From: Chloroflexota bacterium
Lineage (GTDB): Bacteria; Chloroflexota; Dehalococcoidia; JACPEP01
Length of the DNA: 64,000 nucleotides
Assembly: GCA_016183425.1 (NCBI GenBank)
Contig: JACPEP010000039.1
Span: 1 to 64,000 of the forward strand
Reading direction: 5' to 3'
Shown here: positions 33,305 to 41,119 of the stretch, in pieces
Layout: each line of letters begins with the position of its first letter
Position numbering within the stretch: position 1 is the first letter of the stretch
Notes under the pieces: model-generated
The model's input: the letters and a program-made list of their open reading frames with translations, nothing else
What the model was told of the DNA's origin: nothing
Database searches by the model: none
Program-made: the position numbers and the translations under genes

Positions 33305-34990
33305 TCAAACCGTGTAGTCGTAGAAGGCGGGCATCCACAAGACGGTGCGCAAACCAGGGAGCTTCTTCTTGTTGTAGGCGAAGGTGTACTTCCCCTGCCA
33401 TAGGAAGATGCAGGGCGGGTCATCGTAGAGGAGGCGCATCAGCTCCAGATACATCTTCCGCCTCTTCTCCGGGTCCATGGTGCTTCGGGCATCTTCGATG
33501 AGCTTGTCGGCGGTGGGATTGGAATAGTAGCCAAAGTTTCGGACGGCTTTGGAATGGATTTTGTCCCAGAGAAGGAAATCGGGGTCTATGCGGGAGGTGC
33601 CGGCGGTGTCGTATAGGATGCCCACCGGCCCGTTGCCGGCCTTCTTGGCCGTGGCATTGAAATCTTCGGCTCGGGCATGGGGCTTGATGGCGGCCTTGAT
33701 GCCCACCTGACCCAGGTTGTCGGCCACCGCTTGCACCACCTCCTTTTGCTTCTCGTGGCCGGCTTCGGCGTTATCGAAGACTATCTCGAAGCCATCGGGG
33801 TAGCCGGCGGCGGCCATGAGATCTTTGGCCTTCTTTGGGTCGTGGGGGTAGGGCTTCAAGTTGGGGTCATAGCTGAGCTCGAAGGCGGAGCCCAGGAAGC
33901 TAGCGATACGGTCGGGGACGCCCCCCAGAAGGCTCTTGCGGATGGTCTCCACGTCCACGGCGTAGTTCAAGGCCTGGCGTACCCGCTTATCCCGCAAGGG
34001 CCCTTCCTTTAACTCACTTATGGTGATGAAAGGCTGGGTGGCCGCCTTATTCTCGATAAGATCCAGGTCCGGATTCTCCTGCACCGATTTGTAGAAGTCG
34101 GCAGAGATGTTGTGGAAGAAGTCGATAGCCCCCGTCTTTAAGGCTCCGATGCGGGCCGACTGGTCGGGGATGACCCGGAAGGTGAGCTTTTTAATTCGCC
34201 CTGCCTTCTCGAAGGGCCCTCCCTTCTGCCACCCCCAGTAGGCTTCGTTGGCCTCCAGCTCGATGAAGTCGTCCTTGGCCCATTTGATGAACTTGTAGGC
34301 GCCGGTGCCCACCGGCTGGGTGGTCAGGGCTGGATTGCCCTTCTCTTTCACATACTGCATGGGGGCGATCATGGACTGGACGAACTTCAAGGGAACGGTG
34401 GGGTTGGGGGCTTTGGTGACAAGGCGAACGGTGGACCGGTCCACCACCTCCACCTTGGTTATGTCGTTGTAATCGCTGATGTACCGAGATTTGAAGGCGG
34501 CATCCTGGTGGCGTTCCACGTTGAAGCGGATGACCTCGGCGGTGAAGTCCTCCCCGTTGTGAAACTTGACCCCCGGGCGGAGCTTGAACTCCCAGGTAAG
34601 GTCATCGATAAGCCGGTGGCTCTGAGCCAGCATGGGCACCAGCTTCAGCTCCTGGGACCAGCGGTACAGGCCGTCATACAGCAGGTCATGGAGGGCCACC
34701 GCCGCTCGGCCGGAGTCCAGATGGGTATCCAGGCTAGTGGGGTCCTCTTGATAGGAAAAGACCACCTTCTCCAGTGCCGCCTTCACCGCCGGCGCCGGGG
34801 TGGCGGCAGGAGCTTTTGGCGTGGCGGCGGCCGAGGGGGCTTTGGTGGGGGTGGGGGCAGGTGCGGCGGCGCACCCCAGAAGGGCCAATCCGGTCATGCC
34901 CAGGCCGGCTCGCGCTGCCGCCCGTAGCGCCTGACGCCGAGATAGGTGTTTCTGCAAAACGTCTATCCAGTAGTTTCGTTCCTTTTTCAT
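33305..34990 (-). CDS. Family 5 extracellular solute-binding lipoprotein (peptide/opine/nickel type), Tat-exported
   Basis: The 561-residue protein has a twin-arginine leader (SRRQALR, residues 17-23), a hydrophobic stretch and a lipobox ending in LLGC40, then an Ala/Pro/Thr-rich linker to residue ~70. The SBP_bac_5 domain fills the rest (SLDTHLDSGRAAVALHDLLYDGLYRW, LRPGVKFHNGEDFTAEV, RVRQALNYAVDVETI). It would capture an oligopeptide or similar ligand outside the membrane. No permease or ATPase gene is adjacent, so its transporter is elsewhere. Confidence 0.88.
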   Translation of the reverse strand: MKKERNYWIDVLQKHLSRRQALRAAARAGLGMTGLALLGCAAAPAPTPTKAPSAAATPKAPAATPAPAVKAALEKVVFSYQEDPTSLDTHLDSGRAAVALHDLLYDGLYRWSQELKLVPMLAQSHRLIDDLTWEFKLRPGVKFHNGEDFTAEVIRFNVERHQDAAFKSRYISDYNDITKVEVVDRSTVRLVTKAPNPTVPLKFVQSMIAPMQYVKEKGNPALTTQPVGTGAYKFIKWAKDDFIELEANEAYWGWQKGGPFEKAGRIKKLTFRVIPDQSARIGALKTGAIDFFHNISADFYKSVQENPDLDLIENKAATQPFITISELKEGPLRDKRVRQALNYAVDVETIRKSLLGGVPDRIASFLGSAFELSYDPNLKPYPHDPKKAKDLMAAAGYPDGFEIVFDNAEAGHEKQKEVVQAVADNLGQVGIKAAIKPHARAEDFNATAKKAGNGPVGILYDTAGTSRIDPDFLLWDKIHSKAVRNFGYYSNPTADKLIEDARSTMDPEKRRKMYLELMRLLYDDPPCIFLWQGKYTFAYNKKKLPGLRTVLWMPAFYDYTV

Positions 34991-35046
34991 ATCCTGGTTC
35001 CTCCCTTTGCTATTCTATTTTTTAGAGCCTTGGTGGGGTTGCGGAT

Positions 35047-35075
35047 AACATAACCTAGACCTCCGCTTTTGTCAA
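35047..35075 (-). promoter_or_regulatory. Sigma-70 type promoter of the solute-binding lipoprotein gene
   Basis: On the minus strand TTGACA (35075-35070), a 17-base spacer and TATGTT (35052-35047) lie 57 bases before the ATG. Confidence 0.65.
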
Positions 35076-35291
35076 TACCCTGGGGGAGGCTAATGAGGGG
35101 GAGTCCAGAGAGGCGAAGCCCCTTTGGTGGGGGTTTCAGGGGGTGAGGGTATTTTCATGAGAAAGACGTTACTAAGCACTTTCAGGGGAGAAGATACGAG
35201 TATCACCGCGATATCCGGGGGCGGGATTCGATGCTGCTGGGTGGTTCTGCTTCCTTTGGAGAAGGTGAAAATTCACACAATGACGCTATAA

Positions 35292-35336
35292 CTTCTTCAT
35301 CGCTTCTTCAACATCCTCTGCTATCGTTTTTAAAGT
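35292..35336 (+). promoter_or_regulatory. Promoter with paired CTTCTTCA operator
   Basis: CTTCTTCA occurs at 35292-35299 and 35303-35310, exactly 11 bases apart. TTCAAC (35307-35312) overlaps the second copy and an 18-base spacer leads to TAAAGT (35331-35336), 72 bases before the next gene. The same operator and downstream TGCTA element occur in front of the ccm operon. Confidence 0.5.
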
Positions 35337-35407
35337 ACAGTGGGTGTTGTTTGTTCTTTGTGAGAAGCTGGGGCGTCGGCTAAAAGGCTCATGAGAAGGT
35401 TTCGGAA

Positions 35408-35965
35408 GTGGTAGCGCGGAAAAAGAGACGGAGTGGCCTGTCACTGTTTCAAGTGTTACTGGCGGTGGGCTTTTTGAGCTTCGCCTGGTTTAGCTTCGGG
35501 CAGAACGTTTTGGCCCCTCCAGAACAGTTGAGGGTGCCTGAGCGGTTGGGCACAATGGAGCTTATTCGTAAGGTTGAGGGAAGCGAGGCTATGGCTCAAA
35601 TCACGAAGCTCCACGGCGTTAACATCGAACTGGAAACGGCTTATATCGCGGACTACGCTCAAGGCCAAGACCGGGTTACCGCGTGGGTTGGCAGGGCGGA
35701 GAGCAAGGATGCCGCCCTGGAGCTTCTCAAAAGAATGAGCAGTGGCATAGAGAGGGGCGGTTCTGGCTTTGGCAATCTGCAGCGGCTAACTGTGGCTGGC
35801 CAAGAGGTTTTTCAAGCCCAGGGGCCCGACGGTAAGCATTTCTTCTACAATCCCCAGAAACAGAGTCCATACGGCTCCTGGGAACCTAGAGATGAGGTTG
35901 TCTGGCTAACCATAGAGGCATCGGACGCCATGCCCATTGTTGAGCAAGCTGTTAAGGCCTTCTAG
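35408..35965 (+). CDS. Membrane-anchored extracytoplasmic protein, unknown
   Basis: The 185-residue protein starts at GTG 35408 with a basic N-terminus (VARKKRRSG), one hydrophobic anchor (LFQVLLAVGFLSFAWFSF) and an extracytoplasmic domain with an alternating alpha/beta pattern (MELIRKVEGSEAMAQITKLHG, AYIADYAQGQDRVTAWVG). The end is WLTIEASDAMPIVEQAVKAF. I do not recognise the family. It is first in a row of three genes (lipoprotein and CCAHH membrane protein follow), probably under the CTTCTTCA-type promoter. Confidence 0.65.
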   Translation: MVARKKRRSGLSLFQVLLAVGFLSFAWFSFGQNVLAPPEQLRVPERLGTMELIRKVEGSEAMAQITKLHGVNIELETAYIADYAQGQDRVTAWVGRAESKDAALELLKRMSSGIERGGSGFGNLQRLTVAGQEVFQAQGPDGKHFFYNPQKQSPYGSWEPRDEVVWLTIEASDAMPIVEQAVKAF

Positions 35966-35983
35966 GAAGGAGATACAGCATGA

Positions 35984-36499
35984 GTGGGGTTTTTTAAGGG
36001 CCTGGGCTTGACCCTATCCTTTTTTGTTGTCGCTGCCCTCCTTGTAGGATGTGCCTCCCTTTCTTCCTTCCCATCTTCTTCTTCTCCTCAGAAGGGAGGA
36101 ATTCCCTTCAGTCCTAGCTCCACCCCCGTGTCGTCCACTCTAAAAAGCCCCTCCAATGGGCTGACTCAGTCCAACTCTGGGGGCGCGGTAACCTTAGATG
36201 CTAAGTGGCAAGGGGAAGGGAGCGGTGTCCTGGCTTTCGCCGTGGTAATGGATACCCACTCTGTAGACCTGGACAAGTATGACCTGGGGAAGCTGGCGGT
36301 GCTGCGGGACGATGGCGGCAATGAATATCGTCCCACATCCTGGCGCGCGGCGCCGGGGGGCCATCACCGCAGCGGCACTTTGTCCTTCCCTGTCCCCAAT
36401 TCCATGAACCAAGGAAAGGTTAAGTACCTGGAGCTGGTCGTCAAAGATGTGGCTGGGGTGAAGGAAAGAGTCCTGAAGTGGGAGTTGGCGGAGGGGTAA
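35984..36499 (+). CDS. Lipoprotein, unknown (start near a T6 run)
   Basis: The 171-residue protein has a lipoprotein signal (LTLSFFVVAALLVGC23), a Ser/Pro-rich linker, and a beta-sandwich-like domain (VTLDAKWQGEGSGVLAFAVVMDTHSVDLDKYDL). AAGGAG is well spaced for ATG 35980, but that frame stops after five codons; the working start is GTG 35984 in another frame. One T fewer in the T6 run (35990-35995) would join the ATG to this frame. The related three-gene row suggests a shared envelope role. Confidence 0.65.
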   Translation: MGFFKGLGLTLSFFVVAALLVGCASLSSFPSSSSPQKGGIPFSPSSTPVSSTLKSPSNGLTQSNSGGAVTLDAKWQGEGSGVLAFAVVMDTHSVDLDKYDLGKLAVLRDDGGNEYRPTSWRAAPGGHHRSGTLSFPVPNSMNQGKVKYLELVVKDVAGVKERVLKWELAEG

Positions 36500-36544
36500 G
36501 CCTTCGAGGAAGTCTGCAAAAGACCTGGGTAAAGAAGGAGACCG

Positions 36545-37084
36545 GTGAGAAGGCACATTTGGGTGGGAATAGGAGCCGCCTTTTTGCTGCTTCTAGTTTA
36601 CTTAGGTATTATTGCTCTAGCTCAAGGGTGGGAGCACGCGTTAAGCCAGAGCTTCCAGCTCTGGTACTGGGTGGCTGCTTTGGTTGGAGGCTTTGGGGTT
36701 CAGGCGGGCTTGTTTTCTTTCATCTGGTATAGTCAACGCAGTCGCCGAGGGGCGGTCACCGCCTCCGTGGCCACATCAGGCGGCGTCTCTACTGGCTCCA
36801 TGGTGGCCTGCTGCGCCCATCACTTGAGCGATGTGCTGCCTCTCCTGGGTCTGTCGGGAATGGCGGCCTTTTTAGGGAGCTATCAGCTTTTTTTCATCGT
36901 TGTCGGCGTCCTCTCCAACGCCGTGGGCATAGCTGTCATGCTGGAGAATATGCAATGTCACGGTCTGTCCCAACGGCTGGCCGATTGGAATTGGAACATG
37001 AGGCGGGTAAGGGTGGGGACGATGGTTTTGGCCGGGGCTACGCTGGCGGCCGCCTTTCTCGTAACCACATTGGGGACGGGTTAA
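36545..37084 (+). CDS. Integral membrane protein with CCAHH motif, unknown
   Basis: The 179-residue protein has about five hydrophobic segments. A central GGVSTGSMVACCAHHLSDV followed by LPLLGLSGMAAFLGSY is conspicuous: two Cys and two His at a membrane boundary, a possible metal or heme site. GTG 36545 has AAGGAG 5 bases upstream. It is the third gene of the row beginning at 35408. I do not know the function. Confidence 0.65.
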   Translation: MRRHIWVGIGAAFLLLLVYLGIIALAQGWEHALSQSFQLWYWVAALVGGFGVQAGLFSFIWYSQRSRRGAVTASVATSGGVSTGSMVACCAHHLSDVLPLLGLSGMAAFLGSYQLFFIVVGVLSNAVGIAVMLENMQCHGLSQRLADWNWNMRRVRVGTMVLAGATLAAAFLVTTLGTG

Positions 37085-37098
37085 GGTAGGTCCTACCC

Positions 37099-37791
37099 TC
37101 AAAGACGCCGCTCTCCTTCTTTCCGCAGATATAGAAGTGCTCCACTTCCGAGAACCAATGCCTCAGCTATCGTGCCTCCTGCTATAAGCAAAGCTGCGTC
37201 GGCAAAGAAGCCCGGGGGGAACATGCGAATCATGATATCCCGGGACGGGTCGAGCATCCAGAAGGGATTGTCGAAACTCACCAAGTGAAACTGGAGAAAA
37301 AGCTGGTCGAAGCTGATGGTTAAAGCGGCTCCCAAAAGGACAAATAATCCCAGAGTCGCCCCGCTTCCCACCAGGACATCTTCTGCCAGCAGACGGAAGC
37401 CGCGGCGCCGTAGGAGAAGTAGCATCAGGAGGGTGTATCCCGTTGCATAGGCCAGGGTTGCTTCCTGGAACCGATAAACGCCGAGGATGAGCCTTTTCAC
37501 GTCCGTCAGGTGGGCCACCTCACGAGGGTTGAAGAGTTCCCGCCCCTGCCCGTCACCGGAGACCAGTATGTGGGAAGGCTCTTGCGCAGAGTTGAAATAG
37601 GCTATTAGCCCTTCGGCTCCCGCTTTAAGCTGAGCTTGAGTCAAGCCGGTGGCTGTGGAGGAGTTCTGACGCTGAAAGCCCCATTGGTAAAGAGAAGGGG
37701 AGTTGATGGTGACTCGCAGCGTGGTTGTGAACAGTAACAGGGGCAGGGCCATCCAGAAGATGCCTCTACCTACCCCAGCTAGAAGGGACAT
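37099..37791 (-). CDS. DUF1461 / TIGR01906 family integral membrane protein
   Basis: The 230-residue protein has a first helix, an extracytoplasmic loop of ~80 residues (LTQAQLKAGAEGLIAYFNSAQEP) and four more helices; the C-terminal FWMLDPSRDIMIRMFPPGFFADA is the family hallmark. The function of the family is unknown. It is convergent with the CCAHH protein gene, 14 bases away. Confidence 0.8.
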   Translation of the reverse strand: MSLLAGVGRGIFWMALPLLLFTTTLRVTINSPSLYQWGFQRQNSSTATGLTQAQLKAGAEGLIAYFNSAQEPSHILVSGDGQGRELFNPREVAHLTDVKRLILGVYRFQEATLAYATGYTLLMLLLLRRRGFRLLAEDVLVGSGATLGLFVLLGAALTISFDQLFLQFHLVSFDNPFWMLDPSRDIMIRMFPPGFFADAALLIAGGTIAEALVLGSGALLYLRKEGERRL

Positions 37792-37879
37792 TTAGAATAC
37801 TCAAGCTCTTTTAACAACCCCTGGTCTCCACAAGATAGTGTCTCCATTGGTTAGCATGACGATGTTAGGGGCTATCACC

Positions 37880-37898
37880 CTCTCCCCTGGTGGGAGAG
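37880..37898. repeat. Left GC-rich palindrome beside the DUF559 gene
   Basis: CTCTCCC and GGGAGAG flank a 5-base loop, preceded by ATCAC. It is related to the palindrome at 38297-38319, so the two bracket the nuclease gene. Confidence 0.5.
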
Positions 37899-37920
37899 GA
37901 TTAAGGCGAGGGGGCAACAG

Positions 37921-38278
37921 TCAGTCCGCTATGCGTCTTATCACCTCCAGCAGCCCCTCAATGTTTGTCATGACCTCGTTATTCCAGAAACGCAACACCT
38001 TGGAACCCCTGGCTCTCCAGCCACGCTGTCCTGTCTCTATATCTCTGTTTGATGGCTTCTTCGTTGTGCTGACCACCGTCAATTTCGATGACGATCTTCT
38101 TTTCGAAACATACGAAATCAACGACGTACTGGCCTATAGGTTGCTGTCTCCGGAACTTGAAGCCTGCCAGCCGGTAACCCCTGAGTCTGGCCCAAAGCGC
38201 CCTTTCAGCATCTGTAGAGTCTTTACGAAGCTGTCGGTAAAAGGCTATCTGCTCTTCGTGTCTCAGTTGAGGACTCAC
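37921..38278 (-). pseudogene. Frameshifted DUF559 (Vsr-like PD-(D/E)XK) endonuclease
   Basis: The N-terminal frame (GTG 38278, SPQLRHEEQIAFYRQLRKDSTDAERALWARLRG) carries the DUF559 core: GFKFRRQQPIGQYVVDFVCFEKKIVIEIDGGQHNE with substitutions typical of the family. It then runs out of frame at the doublet C in TTCCAAG near 38010. The family's C-terminal end (KVLRFWNNEVMTNIEGLLEVI) continues in a neighbouring frame to the stop at 37921. Deleting one base restores a protein of about 118 residues. Either a real inactivating mutation or a sequence error. Confidence 0.75.
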
Positions 38279-38296
38279 TATCTCACCCTCACCCTG

Positions 38297-38319
38297 CCCT
38301 CTCCCATCGAGAGAGAGGG
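38297..38319. repeat. Right GC-rich palindrome beside the DUF559 gene
   Basis: CCCTCTC pairs with GAGAGGG around a 9-base loop, preceded by CTCACCCTCACCCTG. It lies just upstream of the DUF559 start, on the other side from the related palindrome at 37880. Confidence 0.5.
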
Positions 38320-38444
38320 TGGCTTCCGCTCCCACGTAGGGACGAGGAAATCTTTAGGCTTCGGCACAACTAGGTATTAGGCCTGTGGACTGGACTACTA
38401 CGTCGCCTTTGTCTACCTTTGAAAAAGATGATACCTCTTTTGTC

Positions 38445-38473
38445 TTGTCAGAGTCAAACCTGCCCTCTATAAT
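38445..38473 (+). promoter_or_regulatory. Sigma-70 type promoter of mazG
   Basis: TTGTCA (38445-38450), a 17-base spacer and TATAAT (38468-38473) lie 17 bases before the ATG. Confidence 0.65.
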
Positions 38474-38490
38474 CCTTTAAGGGGGGAAAC

Positions 38491-39282
38491 ATGGCTGATA
38501 TAAACCGAGATGAGATGAGGAGCTTTGAAAATCTGGTGAGAATAGTGGCCCATCTTCGGGGGCCTGATGGCTGTCCATGGGATCGGGCTCAGACCCACCA
38601 GTCTATCAAGCCCCACCTTCTGGAAGAGACCTATGAGGTGCTGCATACTCTGGATGAAGAAGACCTGGACAATCTATGTGAGGAGCTGGGGGACCTCCTG
38701 ATGCAGATTCTTCTCCATGCCCAAATGGCGGCGGAGGCGCAACGCTTCGACATCGGGGATGTGATCCAGGGGATCGCTGACAAGCTGGTGCGCCGCCACC
38801 CCCATGTCTTTGGGGAGGCTTCGGCTTCTACTCCCGAAGAGGTGCTTGTCCACTGGGAGGCAGTTAAAGGTGGCGAAAGAAAGGACAGCGCCTCACTCTT
38901 GGACGGCGTTCCGCCTTCCATGCCGGCGCTGGCTTGTAGCCAGGCCATCCAGGAGCGGGCCTCCCGCGTCGGTTTTGACTGGCCGGGGGTGGAGGGGGTG
39001 ATGGACAAGCTGGTGGAGGAGGTGGCGGAGCTGAAGGAAGCCCAGACCCCTGAAGAGCGGGTGCGAGAGTGGGGAGACATCCTGTTCACCCTGGCGAACC
39101 TGGGGCGGTGGACTGGGATAGACTTGGAGGAGGCGCTGCGCCTGTCCAACGCTCGCTTCCGGAAACGTTTTGCCTATATGGAGTCGGAGTGTCGCCAGCG
39201 AGGCTTGGCCATGGGTTCCCTGTCTCTAGGGGAAATGGAAGCCTTGTGGCAGGAGGCGAAAAAGCAAGAAGAAAACTCCTGA
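38491..39282 (+). CDS. mazG: Nucleoside triphosphate pyrophosphohydrolase MazG
   Basis: The 263-residue protein has tandem MazG domains: the first with CPWDRAQTHQSIKPHLLEETYEV and EELGDLLMQILLHAQ (E-x-x-E and E-x-x-D metal site), the second with KLVEEVAELKEA and EWGDILFTLANLGRW. It hydrolyses NTPs to NMP and pyrophosphate. Length is standard. ATG follows AAGGGGGG. Confidence 0.9.
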   Translation: MADINRDEMRSFENLVRIVAHLRGPDGCPWDRAQTHQSIKPHLLEETYEVLHTLDEEDLDNLCEELGDLLMQILLHAQMAAEAQRFDIGDVIQGIADKLVRRHPHVFGEASASTPEEVLVHWEAVKGGERKDSASLLDGVPPSMPALACSQAIQERASRVGFDWPGVEGVMDKLVEEVAELKEAQTPEERVREWGDILFTLANLGRWTGIDLEEALRLSNARFRKRFAYMESECRQRGLAMGSLSLGEMEALWQEAKKQEENS

Positions 39283-39303
39283 GGAGCGTCCTCTTGCATT
39301 TAC

Positions 39304-39630
39304 CTAATTATCGCTGACTTCGTCCCTGGTTTCGGAAGCCCAGTTTTGCATTATCTGCTTAATCTTGATTGCCAGTCTGGGGCTGGTTCGCAGTCGCTGG
39401 ATAAAGATAGGGCAACCCTCCAGGATAAGGCTCTGCGCCGCGGCGGCGATGTTAGCCAGGAAGCTTTGTAGCTCTGTCTCCCCCATAGCTGCCGCTGCCC
39501 CTGGGATAGTTGACTGCATCTGCCGTCGCAAATCTTCCGACGTGTAGCGCATGGGGGTAACGCAGGTGCGGTACCAGGGGCATTCCCGGCATTGCACCAG
39601 GGCGGAGGCTTCCTCCAGAATATCGCTCAC
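39304..39630 (-). CDS. Small Cys-containing protein, unknown
   Basis: The 108-residue protein starts at GTG 39630 with AGGAG 9 bases upstream. Residues 14-23 hold a CxxCxxxxxC motif (CRECPWYRTC), and another Cys lies near residue 73 (LEGCPIFIQRLR). The remainder is helical (ELQSFLANIAAAAQSLIL). Four Cys could bind zinc or an iron-sulfur cluster. Family unknown to me. It stands alone, convergent with mazG. Confidence 0.55.
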   Translation of the reverse strand: MSDILEEASALVQCRECPWYRTCVTPMRYTSEDLRRQMQSTIPGAAAAMGETELQSFLANIAAAAQSLILEGCPIFIQRLRTSPRLAIKIKQIMQNWASETRDEVSDN

Positions 39631-39868
39631 AGTGTTTTCTCCTGTCTATCTTAAAACAGAGATTCAATGGTTTTATGGTACTAGTATATCTCTTTCTACT
39701 ACTAAGATAAAGGCGGCAAACTGCGAGGGTCTAGTGAGGCTATTTTGAGGTGTCCTCTGCCCTAGGCGGGGGGGAAGAATCATAGCGGTGCTGAACGCCT
39801 CCTTAGGTGCCCGGTGCAGAAGGCGATTAGGGTCGTGCAGTTCGTCTCCGAGGGGATTTGGGAGCTAT

Positions 39869-41119
39869 CTATGTGGCGTATCGACTACCCCGAAGGGAGC
39901 GGCCCTGGGGCCTATTTTTGTCCTCGTAGAGGGCCTGGTCTGTGCGGCGGAAGATGTCGTGGGCGCTGTCATCAGAGTCCAATAGGGTGGCGATGCCGTA
40001 GCTGACAGTGACTGGCACCGGTTCACCGTCAGAAATGGGCAATGATTGCTCCTTCAGGTGAGTCATCAAACGTCGAGCTACCTCTTGGGCCTCTTGATGT
40101 CCAGCGTAAGGAAGGACGATGGCGAATTCGTCGCCGCCGATGCGGGCCACGGTGTCGCTTCCCCGCACGATTGAGCGAATTAGGGTGGCGATATGGGCCA
40201 GGAGGTTGTCTCCCACCAGGTGACCGTAGCGGTCGTTGACCACCTTGAGTTCGTCCACATCGATAAGGATGAGGGACAGAGCATATTTATAGCGGCGGGC
40301 ACGCTCTACCTCGCTGTTCATAACTTCCCAGAACTTGTAGCGGTTGCTGACCTGGGTAAGATGATCAGTGGTGCCCATAAGGAGTAGCTGCCGCCGAACG
40401 CTCTCTTCCCCTTGTTGCACCGCGACCAGATAGCCCACTATCTCCAAGCATGTACGGGGCAGGGTTCCCAGACCGCCTGCGCCGCCAGGGCAAGCCCAGA
40501 AAAAGCCGGTGACCTCGTCCCCCGGTCTCCGGCACGGGATTATATATCCGCCAACGGCGGAAGGTAGTTCCATCTCGTTAGGGACAGCGGGCACTTCATT
40601 GGGGAAGGATGCCCCTTTTCTGCGGTAGAAGCAGCCCTTTAGCTTGAAGGTGTGGGTCGAGACATCCTTGACATAAAGAGCCAGCTCTCCCCCAAAGCTG
40701 GAGGCAAGAGAGCGAACTACACTGTGGTACCTTTCTTCCGTGCCTGCGTTTTGGTACAGGTCAAGGGTAGCGGAGAGAATAGACAGGAATACCCGGGCGA
40801 TATGGTGTACACGGCGAAAGAGGAAATAGATGAAGCCCAAGGCCACGGTGGCGGCCACCCACCATTCGATGACGGCTTCTTGTGGGGAATGTCCTAGCAG
40901 GCGGGAGAAACCTACGAAAGCAGTGGCGACCAGAACTGCGGCGGCCAGCACTATCTTTTCTAGTAGGAGGAGCTCCCCTTCCATGCCCTTTTTGAACTGG
41001 CTGAAGTCAGAGAGCTCTTCCCTTGGCGAGGTATCTCTGGCGTCTCCCATGATATGCTCTCTTTGTTCCTCCTTTAATGGTCTTAATCGCTTAATAATAG
41101 CATCGGGCTTCGCCGCCAT
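39869..41119 (-). CDS. Membrane-bound diguanylate cyclase (GAF-like + GGDEF)
   Basis: About 416 residues: two helices (LEKIVLAAAVLVATAFVGF and VIEWWVAATVALGFIYFLF), a GAF-like sensor region (~residues 110-240) and a GGDEF domain. The active motif GGDEF is intact, with a product-inhibition site R-G-S-D five residues before it. It makes cyclic di-GMP. The ATG at 41119 overlaps the previous stop by one base (TGATG). It closes the long glycan operon, linking surface glycan genes to c-di-GMP. Confidence 0.88.
   Translation of the reverse strand: MAAKPDAIIKRLRPLKEEQREHIMGDARDTSPREELSDFSQFKKGMEGELLLLEKIVLAAAVLVATAFVGFSRLLGHSPQEAVIEWWVAATVALGFIYFLFRRVHHIARVFLSILSATLDLYQNAGTEERYHSVVRSLASSFGGELALYVKDVSTHTFKLKGCFYRRKGASFPNEVPAVPNEMELPSAVGGYIIPCRRPGDEVTGFFWACPGGAGGLGTLPRTCLEIVGYLVAVQQGEESVRRQLLLMGTTDHLTQVSNRYKFWEVMNSEVERARRYKYALSLILIDVDELKVVNDRYGHLVGDNLLAHIATLIRSIVRGSDTVARIGGDEFAIVLPYAGHQEAQEVARRLMTHLKEQSLPISDGEPVPVTVSYGIATLLDSDDSAHDIFRRTDQALYEDKNRPQGRSLRGSRYAT

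Larger units (their letters stand above)
34991..35407. other. 417-base gene-free region between divergent genes
   Basis: It holds the promoter of the solute-binding gene (35047-35075), a GC-rich low-complexity stretch with short palindromes (GGCGAAGCC at about 35115, CCCCTTTGGTGGGG at about 35121) of dispersed-repeat type, and the CTTCTTCA-type promoter at 35292-35336. No credible gene is seen in it. Confidence 0.6.

Noticed and set aside
37085-37097. GGTAGG/CCTACC palindrome between convergent genes as terminator
   Set aside because: One-base centre leaves only a four-pair stem and no T-run follows.
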